From the NCBI GenBank assembly GCA_026075535.2, contig AP026541.1, forward strand, positions 10,726,001 to 10,790,000: a stretch of DNA of 64,000 nucleotides. Direction: 5' to 3'. Below are positions 1 to 11,375 of the stretch, one piece after another; position 1 is the stretch's first letter; every line of letters begins with the position of its first letter. The stretch comes from Tricholoma matsutake (taxonomy: Eukaryota > Basidiomycota > Agaricomycetes > Agaricales > Tricholomataceae). A model generated the notes under the pieces. The model searched no databases, was not told where the DNA came from, and worked only from the letters and a program-made list of their open reading frames with translations. Both the position numbers and the translations under genes were made by a program.

Positions 1-633
1 CCCTCACACATCGAGATGGTGAATGAGTTCACAGAACGCATGAGGGATAGCTTGGAGGAGGCAAGGGCAGCCTTAGCAAAGGCGAAGGACGACATGGCGC
101 AATTTTACAACCAGCGCCACTCCCCAACCCCTCAGTACAAGGTTGGTGATCAGGTTTATCTTGACTCCAGTGATGTCTCCACTACACGTCCATCCAAGAA
201 ACTTGCTCATCGCTTCTTGGAACCTTTCCCCATTGTCAAGTGCGTTGGAATGCATGCCTATCGTCTATGCCTCCCAGCCTCCATGACCAGACTCCATCCC
301 ATCTTCCATGTCGTCAAATTGCTTCCAGCTCCCCCAGATCCATTCCCAGGATGCCATTCACACCCACCACCACCACCTACAGTGATCGAGGGAGAACCCC
401 AATATGAAGTCAAGTCAATCTTGGACAGCCATTTGCGTTGAGGAAAACTCCAGTATTTGGTACATTGGAAGGGTTATGGGTATGAGGAGAACTCATGGGT
501 CAAAGAGTCTGATGTAAATGCCCCTCGGTTAATCAAGGAATTCCACCAACGGCACACTGCTGCACCACGTCGCATTCAAGTCACAGACTTTGGTCGTATG
601 CAATTTCGAATGCATCAGGGCAATGCATCTTAG
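1..633 (+). pseudogene. Ty3/gypsy pol 3' end: integrase C-terminus and chromodomain (copy A)
   Basis: This is the downstream end of a Ty3/gypsy polyprotein; the rest lies left of the window. The reading frame gives an integrase C-terminal region (KVGDQVYLDSSD, then LAHRFLEPFPIVK) followed by a chromodomain with YLVHWKGYGYEENSW, a module thought to guide integration through histone marks. An in-frame TGA at 439-441 separates the two parts; the related copies in this window have CAA there, so the gene is dead. The frame ends with TAG at 631-633, just before a purine-rich tract and the LTR at 645. The same protein region recurs on the minus strand at 4035-4942 and on the plus strand at 54.5-55.07 kb. 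Confidence 0.9.
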
Positions 634-644
634 AGAGGGGGTGA

Positions 645-1070
645 TGTAAGGGGACTAGGGGGGTGCCCTGTGTGTTTTTCCTATTTTTTATGTTCGTCCT
701 ATATTTTTCCCCACCTCATTTCCTTCTATTCTTCATTTTCTATGATTTTTCCGGATTTTATTACTAATTTTCCCTTGCTATCATGTTTGTACATGTTGAC
801 ACTTTTATATTTAGAGGCGGAGTACCCCTTCCAACACATACCCCTTGGTATCATGTCATTCGGTGGCCTTGATCCACCTATCTCCGCCTTTTTCTATTTT
901 TAGGTTATATTTGATTTTTGTCGTCTTCACATATACTGGGCATCAGCAAGGGGATCCTTAGAGTTTTCTCTTCGGATTTCCCTTTGCTAGGTGTGTCCCC
1001 AATGCCTGTATTATGTAGTATAATTTTAACTTTGGATTTCCCTTTGCTAGAGGCTTAGGTTGCCCTTATA
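645..1070 (+). repeat. 3' LTR of Ty3/gypsy copy A
   Basis: It starts TGTAAGG and ends CCTTATA, an inverted pair apart from one C-to-T change, and directly follows the pol stop and a G-rich polypurine tract. It aligns along its whole length with the LTRs at 44925-45376 and 56852-57294, and all three diverge from their flanks at the same two positions, which fixes the boundaries at 426 bp here. Confidence 0.9.
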
Positions 1071-1443
1071 ACTGTCTCATTGTTACAACATAGATAGAAC
1101 CTTTAGAAAAAAGAAACAGTTAGTTAATTGAAAGAAATAAACAACTTACTGTTGTTGAGCTGACACTGTACCCTAGAAAAGAGCACATTTAGTTAGTTGA
1201 AAGAAACAAAAAACTTACTATTATGATGGGCGATGCCCATGGGTGAAGAGGAACCGGAAATCTGAAGTCGATTGGTAGTTTGGCAACTGCCAGATCCGGC
1301 AACTCAAGCAACCCATCAATACCCATCACACTGCCAAAACGGGTATGGTATGTTGCAGGTCTGGGATTTCGGCAACCGTACCCATACCTGTCCAATTTGT
1401 GGGCCATTTACCACAGGTTTACCCATACCCGTGCTACACCCTA
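1071..1443. mobile_element. Remnant of hAT-like element, TAGGG family (right end only)
   Basis: The right end reads GTGCTACACCCTA, the reverse complement of the TAGGG-type terminus seen intact at 10601, 17482 and 40627. Before it are the degenerate CCCATACC/GGGTATGG subterminal repeats of that family. Two intron-like AACTTAC stretches lie at about 1143 and 1212. The left end is not visible, because the gypsy LTR ends where this remnant begins. Confidence 0.6.
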
Positions 1444-1933
1444 TTAATATTTATCCCACTATGTAATGAAATGGGACAAGCCTGGGGAAAAAGTATTCGT
1501 ATGGTGAGGGTTTATATAGCCTGTGGCTGTGCACAGACCTTTTGGTCATGTGTGCTGCCAAAAAAAAAAGTGGCACCACTTTGCCAAACGGTTCCCACAA
1601 ACACCAACGACCCACAACGCCTCTACGTGGCTTCCACAACCACTCTGTCCCACCCACCCACACAATGATAAGCATGATTAAATAAAATCCCATTGCTCAT
1701 GTTATTCAAATTTAAAAAAGTATCTATAGCTTAGGTGTTATGTACAGGGTGTAGTTAAGTTAGTTAAGGGCTTATACCATACAAACCCAGGATGTTTAAT
1801 AGCATCAGCGCTGACCTCAAAAGCTTCGCACATAGCTGAAAGCACAGAATGGGGCCCAAACGATGTTAGCCATCATCGGTTGGGCTCAGGTATGTTTGTA
1901 TTTCTATTGATTTCTTTTTTCTATTAATAAATT

Positions 1934-3209
1934 TGATGTTGAAGGGTCCAGTCCACAGGACTGAAAAAAAGACCGAAATTGGACTGAATTGGACCGGAAA
2001 AGACTGGACCAGTGGTCTATTTATGTACTGGTCTTTTGCAGTTCAGTTAGCATTCTTTCCATTTTGAAAAATGTTGTAAAACCGAAGAAAACCGGTCTAA
2101 ATTGGTTAGGACCGGTTTTATCGTGGGAACATATATTGGACCATGTTCCCACATGAAATCCGGTGAATTCGATCTCTGGTTCATAAAAAATGGTTAAGAA
2201 TTGAGCAAGATATAACCAAATCTATTTTTGTATGAGTATTTTGTTGTATCAGATTGATTTTCATTTCATCTTACTCATATGTTGATCATTTGCTTGATTC
2301 TATTAATGATCATAGGACTAACATGTATAATAATACTCCCACCATTTGTCAATGCATGCTATGCATCACATAATTTATGGTTGTCACATTACATTTCTTG
2401 GTGTTCAGCACGAGTCATTTAGTAGATGTATTTTTATATTGATCATAGCCAAGTCAAATCTTGATGGAATGTCTTAAAAGTTAGACCGAATGATGGGGAA
2501 TTACAATGTCTATCCATCTGTACAGTGGTTATAAGGTCCGGGTAATATTTGCTAAGATACATATGGGTTATATTAATATGACAAATTTCATGACAAAACA
2601 TCGGTCTGAACCAGTCTTAACCGGTCTTTTTCAGTCTTTTAACTGGAAAGGACCGGTCCTAGGTGGTCCAGTTCGGTTCTAAGATAGATCTCATTCAGAA
2701 CAAATGTGATCATGTGAAATGCATGACATTGGACTAGATCATAGTTGGCAGTCATTTTGATGACACTTTTAGAAATTCTGGCCGCACAGAGTTGTTGGAA
2801 ATCATTTTTATTAATGATCTGTTACTTTACATTCTCCAAAGGCGTTGAGGCTGAGGAGTCATTAGGTTTGCAAGTGCTGAATCTGGATGCTGTGACCATG
2901 TAGTCACAATGTCAAGTTCCCACTTCCAGAAACCTAATGGCAACTTCTACAATCAACTTTTTCCTATTGTAAAAACAATATAACCTGGACATGTATGATT
3001 TAAATAGCTTTGTGGAAATGGATTTTTTTAAATGTGCTGTGAAGTGAATTTAGCAGAAGTCTATTCAAATATCACACATTTCACATGATCACATTTGTTC
3101 TGAATGAGATCTATCTTAGCAGTATCTGGGTCGGTCCTGGACTGGTTTAGGTTGCGGTCTTTACGTTTTTGGGTCAAAACACCAAACTGGACTGGACCCT
3201 TAAACACTA
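1934..3209. mobile_element. Nested hAT-like element, TAGTGTT family
   Basis: The right end GGACCCTTAAACACTA is canonical for the family; the left end TGATGTTGAAGGGTCC is a degenerate copy. Both subterminal regions are packed with GGACCGGT/AACCGGT motifs, as in other family members. It splits the intron-like cassette of its host near 1930, since the host sequence resumes with ATCTTACTT at 3210. No clear target duplication is readable. Confidence 0.6.
2679..3119. mobile_element. 441-bp MITE-like element with 43-bp perfect TIRs
   Basis: CTAAGATAGATCTCATTC at 2679 runs through to GTGAAATG, and the exact reverse complement ends at 3119. The interior is AT-rich and non-coding. It sits inside the element at 1934-3209. 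The flanks do not give a clear target duplication, so the superfamily is unassigned. Confidence 0.75.
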
Positions 3210-5483
3210 ATCTTACTTCTACCAACTGCCCTCTCTGTTCCCCTTCACTACCACTGTGAGCCTCTGCTCACAGGGTGGCAACGGGTCTCATCTCTGGCTG
3301 ACACTGATGATGTGGCACCAACACACCAACAACAACTCCAGCCGACGACAATGATGACGTGGGACTACCATGACAATGGCAGCCAATGACAACGATGACA
3401 TGGCACCACCAACAACAACGGCCGCCGACAACAATGGCCCACCACCACCCTTCCCTGCTGCCACACCACAACTAATGCCACATCACACAGAACTGCCACC
3501 CCACCTGCGAGCCACTGCTTGTAGGGGGAGATGGAGGTGCTGGGGGCCAATTAACAACAATGCAAGTGGGGGACTATGGATGACAATGAAAATGGGGGGC
3601 CAACAAACAACAATGCAAACAAGAGGGGGGGACCAACAAATGACAATGAATGACAACATGAACAAGAGGGGGGGCCAATGAATGACATATGATGCCCCAC
3701 TCGCACTACAACATGATGTGGGGCCATTGTTTTTCTTTTTCTTTTTCTTTCTTTCTTTTTTCTTCTATTATCAACCTATCACTGCCGAGAGCACTTGCTC
3801 GCAGGGTGCTATGTAATTAGTTTTACTAAACATATATTAAATTTTAATTAGAGACGAAAATGCTGGAAAAACTGGTCGTGACCAGTTTTTTGAGGGCAAC
3901 CGAACTGACTAGGACCAGTCCTAGTCAGTTTGGTTGCAGTTGCTCTAAGTTGGGTGCCAGTTGCAACTGGTTGTGGTTGCTGGTTGCCCATCTTGGGGTC
4001 AAAAAACTGGACTGAACCAGAACTTAAAACACTAGGTGGAATTCCTTGACTAACCAAGGGGCATTCACATTGGACTCCTCAACCCATGAGTTCTCCTCAT
4101 ACCCATAACCCTTCCAGTGCACCAAATACTGGAGTTTTTCTTGACGCAACCAGCTGTCCAAGATCGACTTGACTTCATACTGGGGTTCTCCCTCAATTAC
4201 TGTAGGCAGTGATGGTGGACATGAATGGCATCCCAGGAATGGATCTGGGGGAGCTGGAAGGAGTTTGATGACATGGAAGACTGGGTGGAGTCTGGACATG
4301 GAGGCTGGGAGGCGTAGATGATAGGCATGCATTCCAACACACTTGACAATGGGGAAAGGTCCCAGGAAGCGATGAGCGAGATGGACATGTAGTGGAGATG
4401 TCACTGGAGTCAAGATAAACTTGATCACCAACCTTGTACTGAGGGGTCGGAGAATGGTGTTGGTTGTAAAAGTATGCCATGTCATCCTTCACCTTTGCTA
4501 AGGCTGCCTTTGCCTCCTCTAAGCTATCCCACATGCATTCTGTGAACTCATTCACCGTCTTGATGTGTGAGGGAGTTTGGCAAGGTTTGAATCCCATGCG
4601 TGGATGTCATCCAGTGTCTAAGAGGAAAGGGGTCTGTTGAGTGGAAGCATGGACATGGTTGTTGTATTCAAACTTGGCCAAGGGGAGAAGATCGTCCCAA
4701 TTGTCCTGGTGCTCATTGATGAAGATGTGGATGTACTGCTCCAGTTCCTAGTTGACTTGCTCAGTCTGGCCGTCAGTTGGCAGATGATAGGTGGTCAAAG
4801 CAAGGAGTTTGATCCCCAGAAGTCAGTACAGCTCATGAGTGAACTCTGCCATGAACTGAGGGCCATGGTCAGAGAGGAAAGCACCAGGAAGTCCATGTAA
4901 TTTCCACACATGGTGGAGATAGAGTCGGGTGGCACCTAAGGCTAGTGTTCGAAGGTCCAGTTGGCTGGACCAAAAAAACAACCGCAACCCAACTGAACCC
5001 AACTGAATGCAACTGGACCATCAGTTGCGGTTGCCCTCTTTCAAGGTCGGTTCAGTTGCCAGTTGCCTTACTTTCTAAAATGTTTGAAAACCGTTATGAA
5101 ACTGGTTGCAAACAGTTGCAACTGGTCTTCGCACAGTATATAAAATATTACTTATGTACTTAATATTACACTTACTACAACACAATACACTAATTAAATA
5201 CTATCACTATTTACTTTTTATACAATAGATAATGAAAATGGGACAAGTACAGAGAGAAAGTACTTGTTTGGTGAGGGTTTATATACCCTGTGGCTGCGCA
5301 TGGACCTTTTGGTCATGTGCCAAAAAAGAAAAAGAAAATCACACCACTTTGCCATATGATTCCCATGACCACCAATCATCAACGACACTGCTTCACCCAT
5401 CTCTGTGCATCACTCACAACATCCACAGTGCCTAGGTCAGAAATCCCTGGCCCAAATGATGACCACTGTCGTTTGGGCCCTCA

Positions 5484-5551
5484 GGTATGTTTTGTATCAT
5501 TCTATATTTCATTTTCTCCACCATTTCTAACTAATATGATCTTTTTTTTAG
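5484..5551 (+). other. Spliceosomal-intron-like cassette after a GGGCCC palindrome
   Basis: The palindrome GGCCCAAATGA..TCGTTTGGGCCC at about 5449-5480 is followed by TCAG|GTATGT, a branch-like CTAACTAA at about 5527, a T-rich tract and TTTTTTTAG ending at 5551. All the consensus elements of a short fungal intron are present in the right order and spacing (68 nt). Confidence 0.6.
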
Positions 5552-5936
5552 AATCTTACCTTGTATCACCCACCTGCCGCCCCCATACTCAAGCCCTACA
5601 CCGCTGCTGCAAGCCTCTGCTTGCAGGGTGGCAATGGGTCCCATTTCTGGATGACAACACAACAACAACAATGATGTGGCACCACCAACATGCCACACCA
5701 TACAGCACGAATGGGGGGGGACTACGAACACCAACGCAAAGAGGGTGGGCCGATGAACACCAATGCAAACAGGGGGTGCCAACAAACACAAACACAAACA
5801 GAGGCAGCCGACGAATGCCAACACGAATCGGGGGACTACCAACATGACAGAGGGGGCCGATGAATGCCAATGCAAATGAGGGGGGTCTGACGAACGCCAA
5901 CACAGATGAGGGGGGGCTGACAAATGCCAATGTGAA

Positions 5937-7243
5937 TAGTGTTTAAAAGTCCGGTCTGGTCCGGTTTTTTTCACGACAACAGGGGCAACCGTGGACCGGA
6001 CCAGTTGCTTACATGCTCAACATCAAGGCAACTGAGGACCAGACTGGTGTAAACCGGTCCTACTCGGTTGCCTCACAGTTGCCAAACCGGTTTAAAACTG
6101 GTCCATACTTAGACTGGTCCTGACCAGTTCACAACCGGTCAGGACCGACTATTTGTACACTAATATACATGTCTCGAAGTAATATATTTTGAAAACTAGT
6201 AGTAGTAATATAAGTAAACACTACAGACCATAAATGAATGGCTAGACCATGTGGCTAGTGCTTTGGGGGGTGTATCTATATCATATATGTAGTGTCTAAT
6301 CCAAGTTTAACGAAAGGATACATTGAACCATTATTGAATTACAGTTCTACAGGGTTTTCAGAGGAATGAGGAGGAAGGGTTGCTTACCATAGATGAATGG
6401 TTGTACCGTTTAACTAGTGCTTTGGGGAGCACATATATATAATATATATTGTATTTAATCCAAGTTTACGAAAGGATCGGTTGAGCCGTTATTGAGTTAC
6501 AGTGCTACGGAGTTCTCAGAGGAATGAGGAGGAAGGGTTGCTTACCATAATTGAATGACTGTACCGTTCAACTAGTGCTTTGGGGAGCATATATATATGC
6601 TATATATAGTGTCTAATACAGCTTTACGAAAGGATGCATTCAGTCATTATTGAGTTATAGTCCGACGGAGTTTTGAGAGGAATAAGGAGGAAGGGTTGCT
6701 TACCATAGATGAATGGTTGCATCGTTTGACTAGTGCTTTTGGGAGCATATATATATAATATATATGGTACTTAATCCAAGTTTACGAAAGGATCGGTTAA
6801 GCCGTTATTGAATTACAGTGCTACGGAGTTTTCAGAGGAATGAGGAGGAAGGGTGTTTACCATGAATGAACCACTGCACCATTGAACTAGTGCATTTGGG
6901 TGGATGTAGATATACTCTATACAGTGTGGAATCCTGGTTTATGGACATAGCTGTTAAGGCATTACAATCCTACAATAACTTATTTAGTCAGTGCCAGCAC
7001 ACAGATTACTTGTATCACATGTAATCAATTGATCACTTGCCTTAGCAACACATCAAATTATGATCAAAGACCGGTTGGAACCGGTCTTTACCCGGTCCAT
7101 AATTATTTGAAAAACTATGCAACCAGCAACTGGACCGGTCCACAACCGCTGCTGCAGAACCTGCAAGACAGACCAGACCACGGTTGGGTCTGGTTCGGTT
7201 GCTGGTTTTTTTTCGGTCCATGCAACCGGACTTTCAAACACTA
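5937..7243. mobile_element. hAT-like element nested inside another element of its own family
   Basis: It starts TAGTGTTTAAAAGTCCGG and ends CCGGACTTTCAAACACTA. The perfect 8-bp target duplication AATGTGAA lies at 5929-5936 and 7244-7251. It is 1307 bp, has dense CCGGTC/GACCGG subterminal motifs, a tandem array in the middle and no coding capacity. It sits inside 4943-7746, which is inside a gypsy fragment, so the order of insertion can be read: gypsy, then outer, then inner. Confidence 0.92.
6240..6862. repeat. Four tandem units of about 158 bp
   Basis: The marker GAGGAATGAGGAGGAAGGGT recurs at about 6361, 6520, 6677 and 6835. Units also share CTAGTGCTTTGGGGAGC, ATATATA runs and TTTACGAAAGGAT. 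The array lies wholly inside the nested element 5937-7243 and is not seen elsewhere in the window. Confidence 0.85.
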
Positions 7244-8908
7244 AATGTGAACATGGGGCACTGGTGAATGCCAACGTAAATGGGGGGACTACGAATGCAA
7301 CAGAGGGGGCTGACAAATGCTAATGGAAATGGGGGAGGGTTGACAAAAACCAAGGGGCCTACGAACAACAACGTGAACCACGAGGGGCTTCAGACAATAT
7401 TACACCCCACTCTCACTACAAACGTGAGATGGTAGGGTGGTTTTTTTCTTCATATTTTTTTTTTCTTTTTTTCCGTCCTCTTAGCAACACCCCCACCACT
7501 GCAAGCATCTGCTCGCAGGGTGTAATATAATTAGTTTTAGTTAATATAAAGTAAATTTTAATTAGGCAAAAATTGCTGGTAAAACTGGTGGTAACCGGTC
7601 TTTTGAGGGCAACTGGACCAATAGGACTGGTCCTCATCAGTCCGGTTGTGGTCCTGTTACTTTAGGCATCAATTTGGACTGGTTGCGGTCCCGATTGCCC
7701 CTCTTGGGGGTCAAAAAACTGGACCAAACCAGACCTTCAAACACTACCCAGGGCACTGACAGTGGTGTGAGTGGGAGTAAAGTGAGCACGTTTCCCCACT
7801 GAATCAACTGTGCACATCACTGCATCAAACCCATTTGACTCTGGCAACTCCACCACAAAGTTGACACTGACAACATCCCAACAACTCTCTGGAACAGGAA
7901 GAGGGTGTAGCTCACCAATGGGTTTGCGACAAGGAATCTTGGTGCATAAGCAAAGGTCACAAGTACGACAATACTGACCAATGAGCCATGACATTTGTGG
8001 CCACCAATAATTCCATGAGGTGAGCTCCAAGGTCTTCCAGCATCCAGGATGACTGGCAATCTGTGAGTCATGGTGTTGGGATATGATGCACTGGCAAAGG
8101 TCTGGGTCATTGGGGACATAGATGTGATCCCTGAAATACAACAAGTCCTCCCTTTCAGCCCACTCTGCTGCATGCAAGGAAAGGGTGGATCCCTTCCTCA
8201 GTTCTTTAACAGCTTGGGCAACAACATCCTCGTGTAAACTGCTATGGTTTGTGTGATGAATGTTGCATAGGATGTCCCACTCCTCACCCTTGGGTGCGAT
8301 GCCTTCCAATGCCCGGATGGTGAACAGGTCCAGCTGCAACAACACAATGTCTTGATTGTCATCGCTGCCATCCCCATGGTCTGCATGCTGGGAGAGGGCA
8401 TCAGTCTTCCCCATGCTGTGACCTGGATGGTGGTGCAAGGAGAAGTTGAATCTGGATAGATACAGGGACCAGTGAGCTTGACAATGGTTCAATTTCTTGG
8501 CTGTCATGAAGTACTCAAGATTCTTGTGATCTGTCCAAATTTCCACCTTGTGTTGGGCACCCTTGAGGAAGTGTCACCATTCCTCGAGCACATGCATTAT
8601 CGCCAACATCTCCTTGTCATGGATGTCATAGTTTTGCTCCACAGCACTAAGGCTTTTGGAGTAGAATGCAACAGGATGCCACTTCTGGTCCTCTGGAGAC
8701 TGCTGAGACAACATGGCACCTGTTGTAAAGTCAGAACTGTCAGCTTCTACACAAAAAGGGTGGGAATCATCAGCAAAGGTAAGAATAGGAGCAGAAGTGA
8801 CCATCTCCTTAAGCTTTTTGAATGCCTCCTGTTGTACATTATCCCACCTAGTGTTGCTACAACCAGCTTGGGCCTTTTTTGTATCTTGGAAATGACTGGA
8901 CACCATGT

Positions 8909-9159
8909 GCTCTGATTGCTTAGTGTTGAGAGAAGACCCATTGACCTTTGAGGTTGTGGATCTATCCAAATATATTCAGAATTTTAGAAAGTTTATTGGA
9001 ATTGATATTGTCATTGACTCATTTTTTCAAGCTGACCAAGCAAAAATGAGTCAACGGCAATATCAATTCCAATAAACTTTCTAAAATTCTGAATATATTT
9101 GGATAGATCCACAACCTCAAAAGTCAATGGGTCTTCTCTCAACACTAAGCAATCAGAGC
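8909..9159. repeat. 251-bp foldback (long hairpin) with arms of about 117 bp
   Basis: The left arm starts GCTCTGATTGCTTAGTG at 8909, the right arm ends CACTAAGCAATCAGAGC at 9159, and the arms meet around 9027-9041. Only a few mismatches are visible between them, so it is recent or kept uniform. It separates the minus-strand gypsy fragment from the hAT-like end at 9160. Confidence 0.85.
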
Positions 9160-10590
9160 TAGTGTTTGAAAGTCTGGTCTGGTTTTTTTCCCACCTCAGG
9201 GTGCAACCGCAAACTGGACTGGTTCATGTATTTCAAAATTTAGACACAACCACAGACTGGACCGGTATAGACCAGTCTGTCGCAGTTGCTAGACTGGTTG
9301 CAACCAGTCTAGCGATGGACCAGTCCAGACTGTGTATCTATAAGTACATTACATTATATTATTACTATATACACACCCCATGAGCAGAGGCTCGCAGCGG
9401 CGCAGGGGTGTGCTACATACTACAGATAATAAAGAGAAAAAAACAATAATCCCCCCACAGGATGTGTGAGGGGTCCCCATTAGCACATGAAAAATAAAGA
9501 ATGATCCCCCCCCCCATCCCACAGTTGGAGCAGGCATGGGAGGTGGAGGAGGTGGTGGCACTGCGAGGACAGGAGATGGGGGCATCGTTGGCATTGTCCA
9601 CCATCATTGGCATTGTCCACCGCTGTTGCATCATTGCCACTGTCATCATCAGTACCACCATCTCCCCCCACAAGCAGTGGCTTGCAGGCAGGGTGGTGGT
9701 GCTGTGTTGTACATTCAAGGACAGGGGTCCATCGTCTGTCATTCATCATCCCTTGCTCATCATCCCTTGTCTGATGTTCGTCGTCCATTGTTCATTGTTC
9801 GTTGTCTGTTGACTGTTTGATTAGCCATTAGCACCTGCGATCTACCCACGAGCAGTTGCTCGTAGCGGTGGGGGTGGGTGCTGGGTTGATGCTGCTGGTC
9901 TCAAGGTGGTTAGTATGATATGGTGAGTTTATGAGGTGGTGAGGTGCATACCTGGTGGTGCTATGTTTGACATTCGTTGAACCTTGTCCATCATCGTTAG
10001 CACCCGCATTCCCCCATGCAAGCAGTTGCTCACAACAGTGGGGGCGGGTGCTGGATACCATCATTGCCAATGGTCCTGTTTCAATGGGGGATATAGGGGG
10101 GTCAGTGGTGATGTGGCAGGTTTACAGGGCAATACCACTTGAGAGGTATAATATATTATGCAGCAGAGCACTTCACTGCGTGAGTCATCACAGGTTCTGG
10201 CATGGTTTGGTATCATGATGGTTTACTTACAGGACAGTCATTGGTATACAAAAACAACATGAATGGAATACCTCATGATGATGCAATCCTTGGTGTTTAT
10301 TTCTGATCCCCTTGAACTTGAAAGAACTTGGATATGCCATGCAAAGCACCGGCCCATTAGCTCAAGTAGTAAGCCAAGCTGCAAGGCTCGTTCCAACAGT
10401 GCAGCATTGTGTTGACACCCTGATGGGAAGGTGGCAGGAGGTGTTGCCACCATGTTGGTTTGGGGCAGGAGCACCATGTCAGACCACAGACAAATCAGGG
10501 GAAGGGTAGGTGCTTTCTGCTTTTCATGGGTTGTAGTAGGCTCCTTGCCTGAGATAAATACAAAGGACTAGTTAGTAGTTTATCAAGAGG
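9160..10590. mobile_element. hAT-like element, TAGTGTT family, left end only
   Basis: The terminus TAGTGTTTGAAAGTCTGG starts right after the foldback. CTGGACTGG/ACCAGTC subterminal repeats run to about 9335, then come several CGAGCAGTTGCTCG-type palindromes (9376, 9667, 9850, 10018). No matching right end was found, so the boundary is arbitrary. I recognise nothing in 10100-10590; a 65-aa open frame there resembles no family I know. Confidence 0.5.
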
Positions 10591-11293
10591 CTAAAATAGC
10601 TAGGGCGTGACTTGGGTAACCCCTGGGTACAATTTCACATACCCATACCCATACCTGTGAACACCGTACCCACATGATTAGGGGTATGGTATTACTGTGG
10701 GTTTCAGCGGGTTACCCATCGTTATTCGCAGATTTTGACACAAATATGTATTTTAATATAATTACACTAAATTAATATATATAATAAGAATCCCCCCCTC
10801 CCATGTTCGGAACGAGGGGGGGGGGGGTACCTGGCCTGTCATCACTGAGAATGGAATGAGAATCCCCCCCTGCTTGCATTTGCAGCGAGAGAGAGGGGGG
10901 TGGTGCCTTCTCGTCGTTGTCGCTGCTCCTCGTTGCTGCTGCTGCCTGTCATCATCCCACCTGTGATCCACCCCACGAGCAGTTGCTTGTGAGGCTAGGG
11001 GTGAGGTGTGTCCTTTCTTGTTAGTCGCCAGTCCTGCCATCATTGTTGTAGTCACCCAGAATGGAGTCAAAAACCCCTCCACTCATGTTAGCAGCAAGGG
11101 AGGGGGTCATTGTTGTCATTGTTGCCTGTAATTTACCCTCCCCCACCTATTCCAGTCAGAGTCCAGTTATTCCGGTTATTCCGACCAGATTCTGGTTACT
11201 CCAGATCCTCAACTTAGAGTATATAGCCTAATGGATAGTCAAATTTCAAGTCTTAAGTTGTCAAAGTGCCTACAAAATATATTTGTGCAGAGT

Positions 11294-11375
11294 AAGGATT
11301 GAACTCAAGACATCTTGATTAGAGTGATCACATGACAAACCAAACATGTGTGCTTAACCAGTTGAGCCACAGGAG
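11294..11375 (-). other. tRNA-like module (pol III A-box and B-box resemblance)
   Basis: On the minus strand it reads TGTGGCTCAACTGGTTAAGC, close to the tRNA A-box (TRGCnnAGYnGG), then GAGTTCAATCC about 60 nt later, close to the B-box (GGTTCRAnTCC). It points toward the left end of the element 11127-14137. The acceptor and anticodon stems are not convincing, so it is tRNA-derived rather than a tRNA gene. Confidence 0.55.

Larger units (their letters stand above)
1444..4034. mobile_element. hAT-like element, TAGTGTT family, left end missing, carrying a nested element
   Basis: The sequence 1460-1930 plus 3210-4034 matches the interior of the intact element at 4943-7746 (shared stretches such as GGTTTATATA, CCTTTTGGTCATGTG and the GGGCCC palindrome followed by GTATGT). 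The right terminus is AACTTAAAACACTA at 4021-4034, inserted in the minus-strand gypsy copy. The left part is replaced by the remnant ending at 1443. No intact coding sequence was found. Confidence 0.7.
4943..7746. mobile_element. Non-autonomous hAT-like element, TAGTGTT family, carrying a nested copy
   Basis: The left end is TAGTGTTCGAAGGTCCAG and the right end CAGACCTTCAAACACTA. The flanking 8-mers are CCTAAGGC (4935-4942) and CCCAGGGC (7747-7754), a target duplication with two changes; the uninterrupted gypsy sequence at about 53.69-53.71 kb supports CCCAGGG as the original. Subterminal AACTGG/GGTTGCAACTGG repeats resemble transposase-binding arrays of hAT elements. The only open frames are low-complexity, so it would need a transposase supplied from elsewhere. 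Confidence 0.85.
4035..8848 (-). pseudogene. Ty3/gypsy pol fragment (RNase H to chromodomain), copy C, split by a hAT-like element
   Basis: On the minus strand, 8848 down to 7755 encodes the RNase H domain (VAFYSKSLSAVEQNY, then the tether region) and the zinc-binding integrase N-terminus (YCRTCDLC). 4942 down to 4035 encodes the rest of integrase and the chromodomain (YLVHWKGYGYEENSWVEES). The two parts were one frame before insertion of the element at 4943-7746. Reverse transcriptase, protease, gag and both LTRs are missing. The fragment is cut at 8848 by sequence starting TAGTGTTG, another possible hAT-like end. It is closely related to copy B at 44.9-57.3 kb. Confidence 0.85.

Noticed and set aside
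5290..5974. Open frames of 113-185 aa on both strands
   Set aside because: They span the palindrome, the intron-like cassette and degenerate ACGAACGCCAACAC repeats, are open on both strands, and are not preserved in the sister element at 55076-56749.
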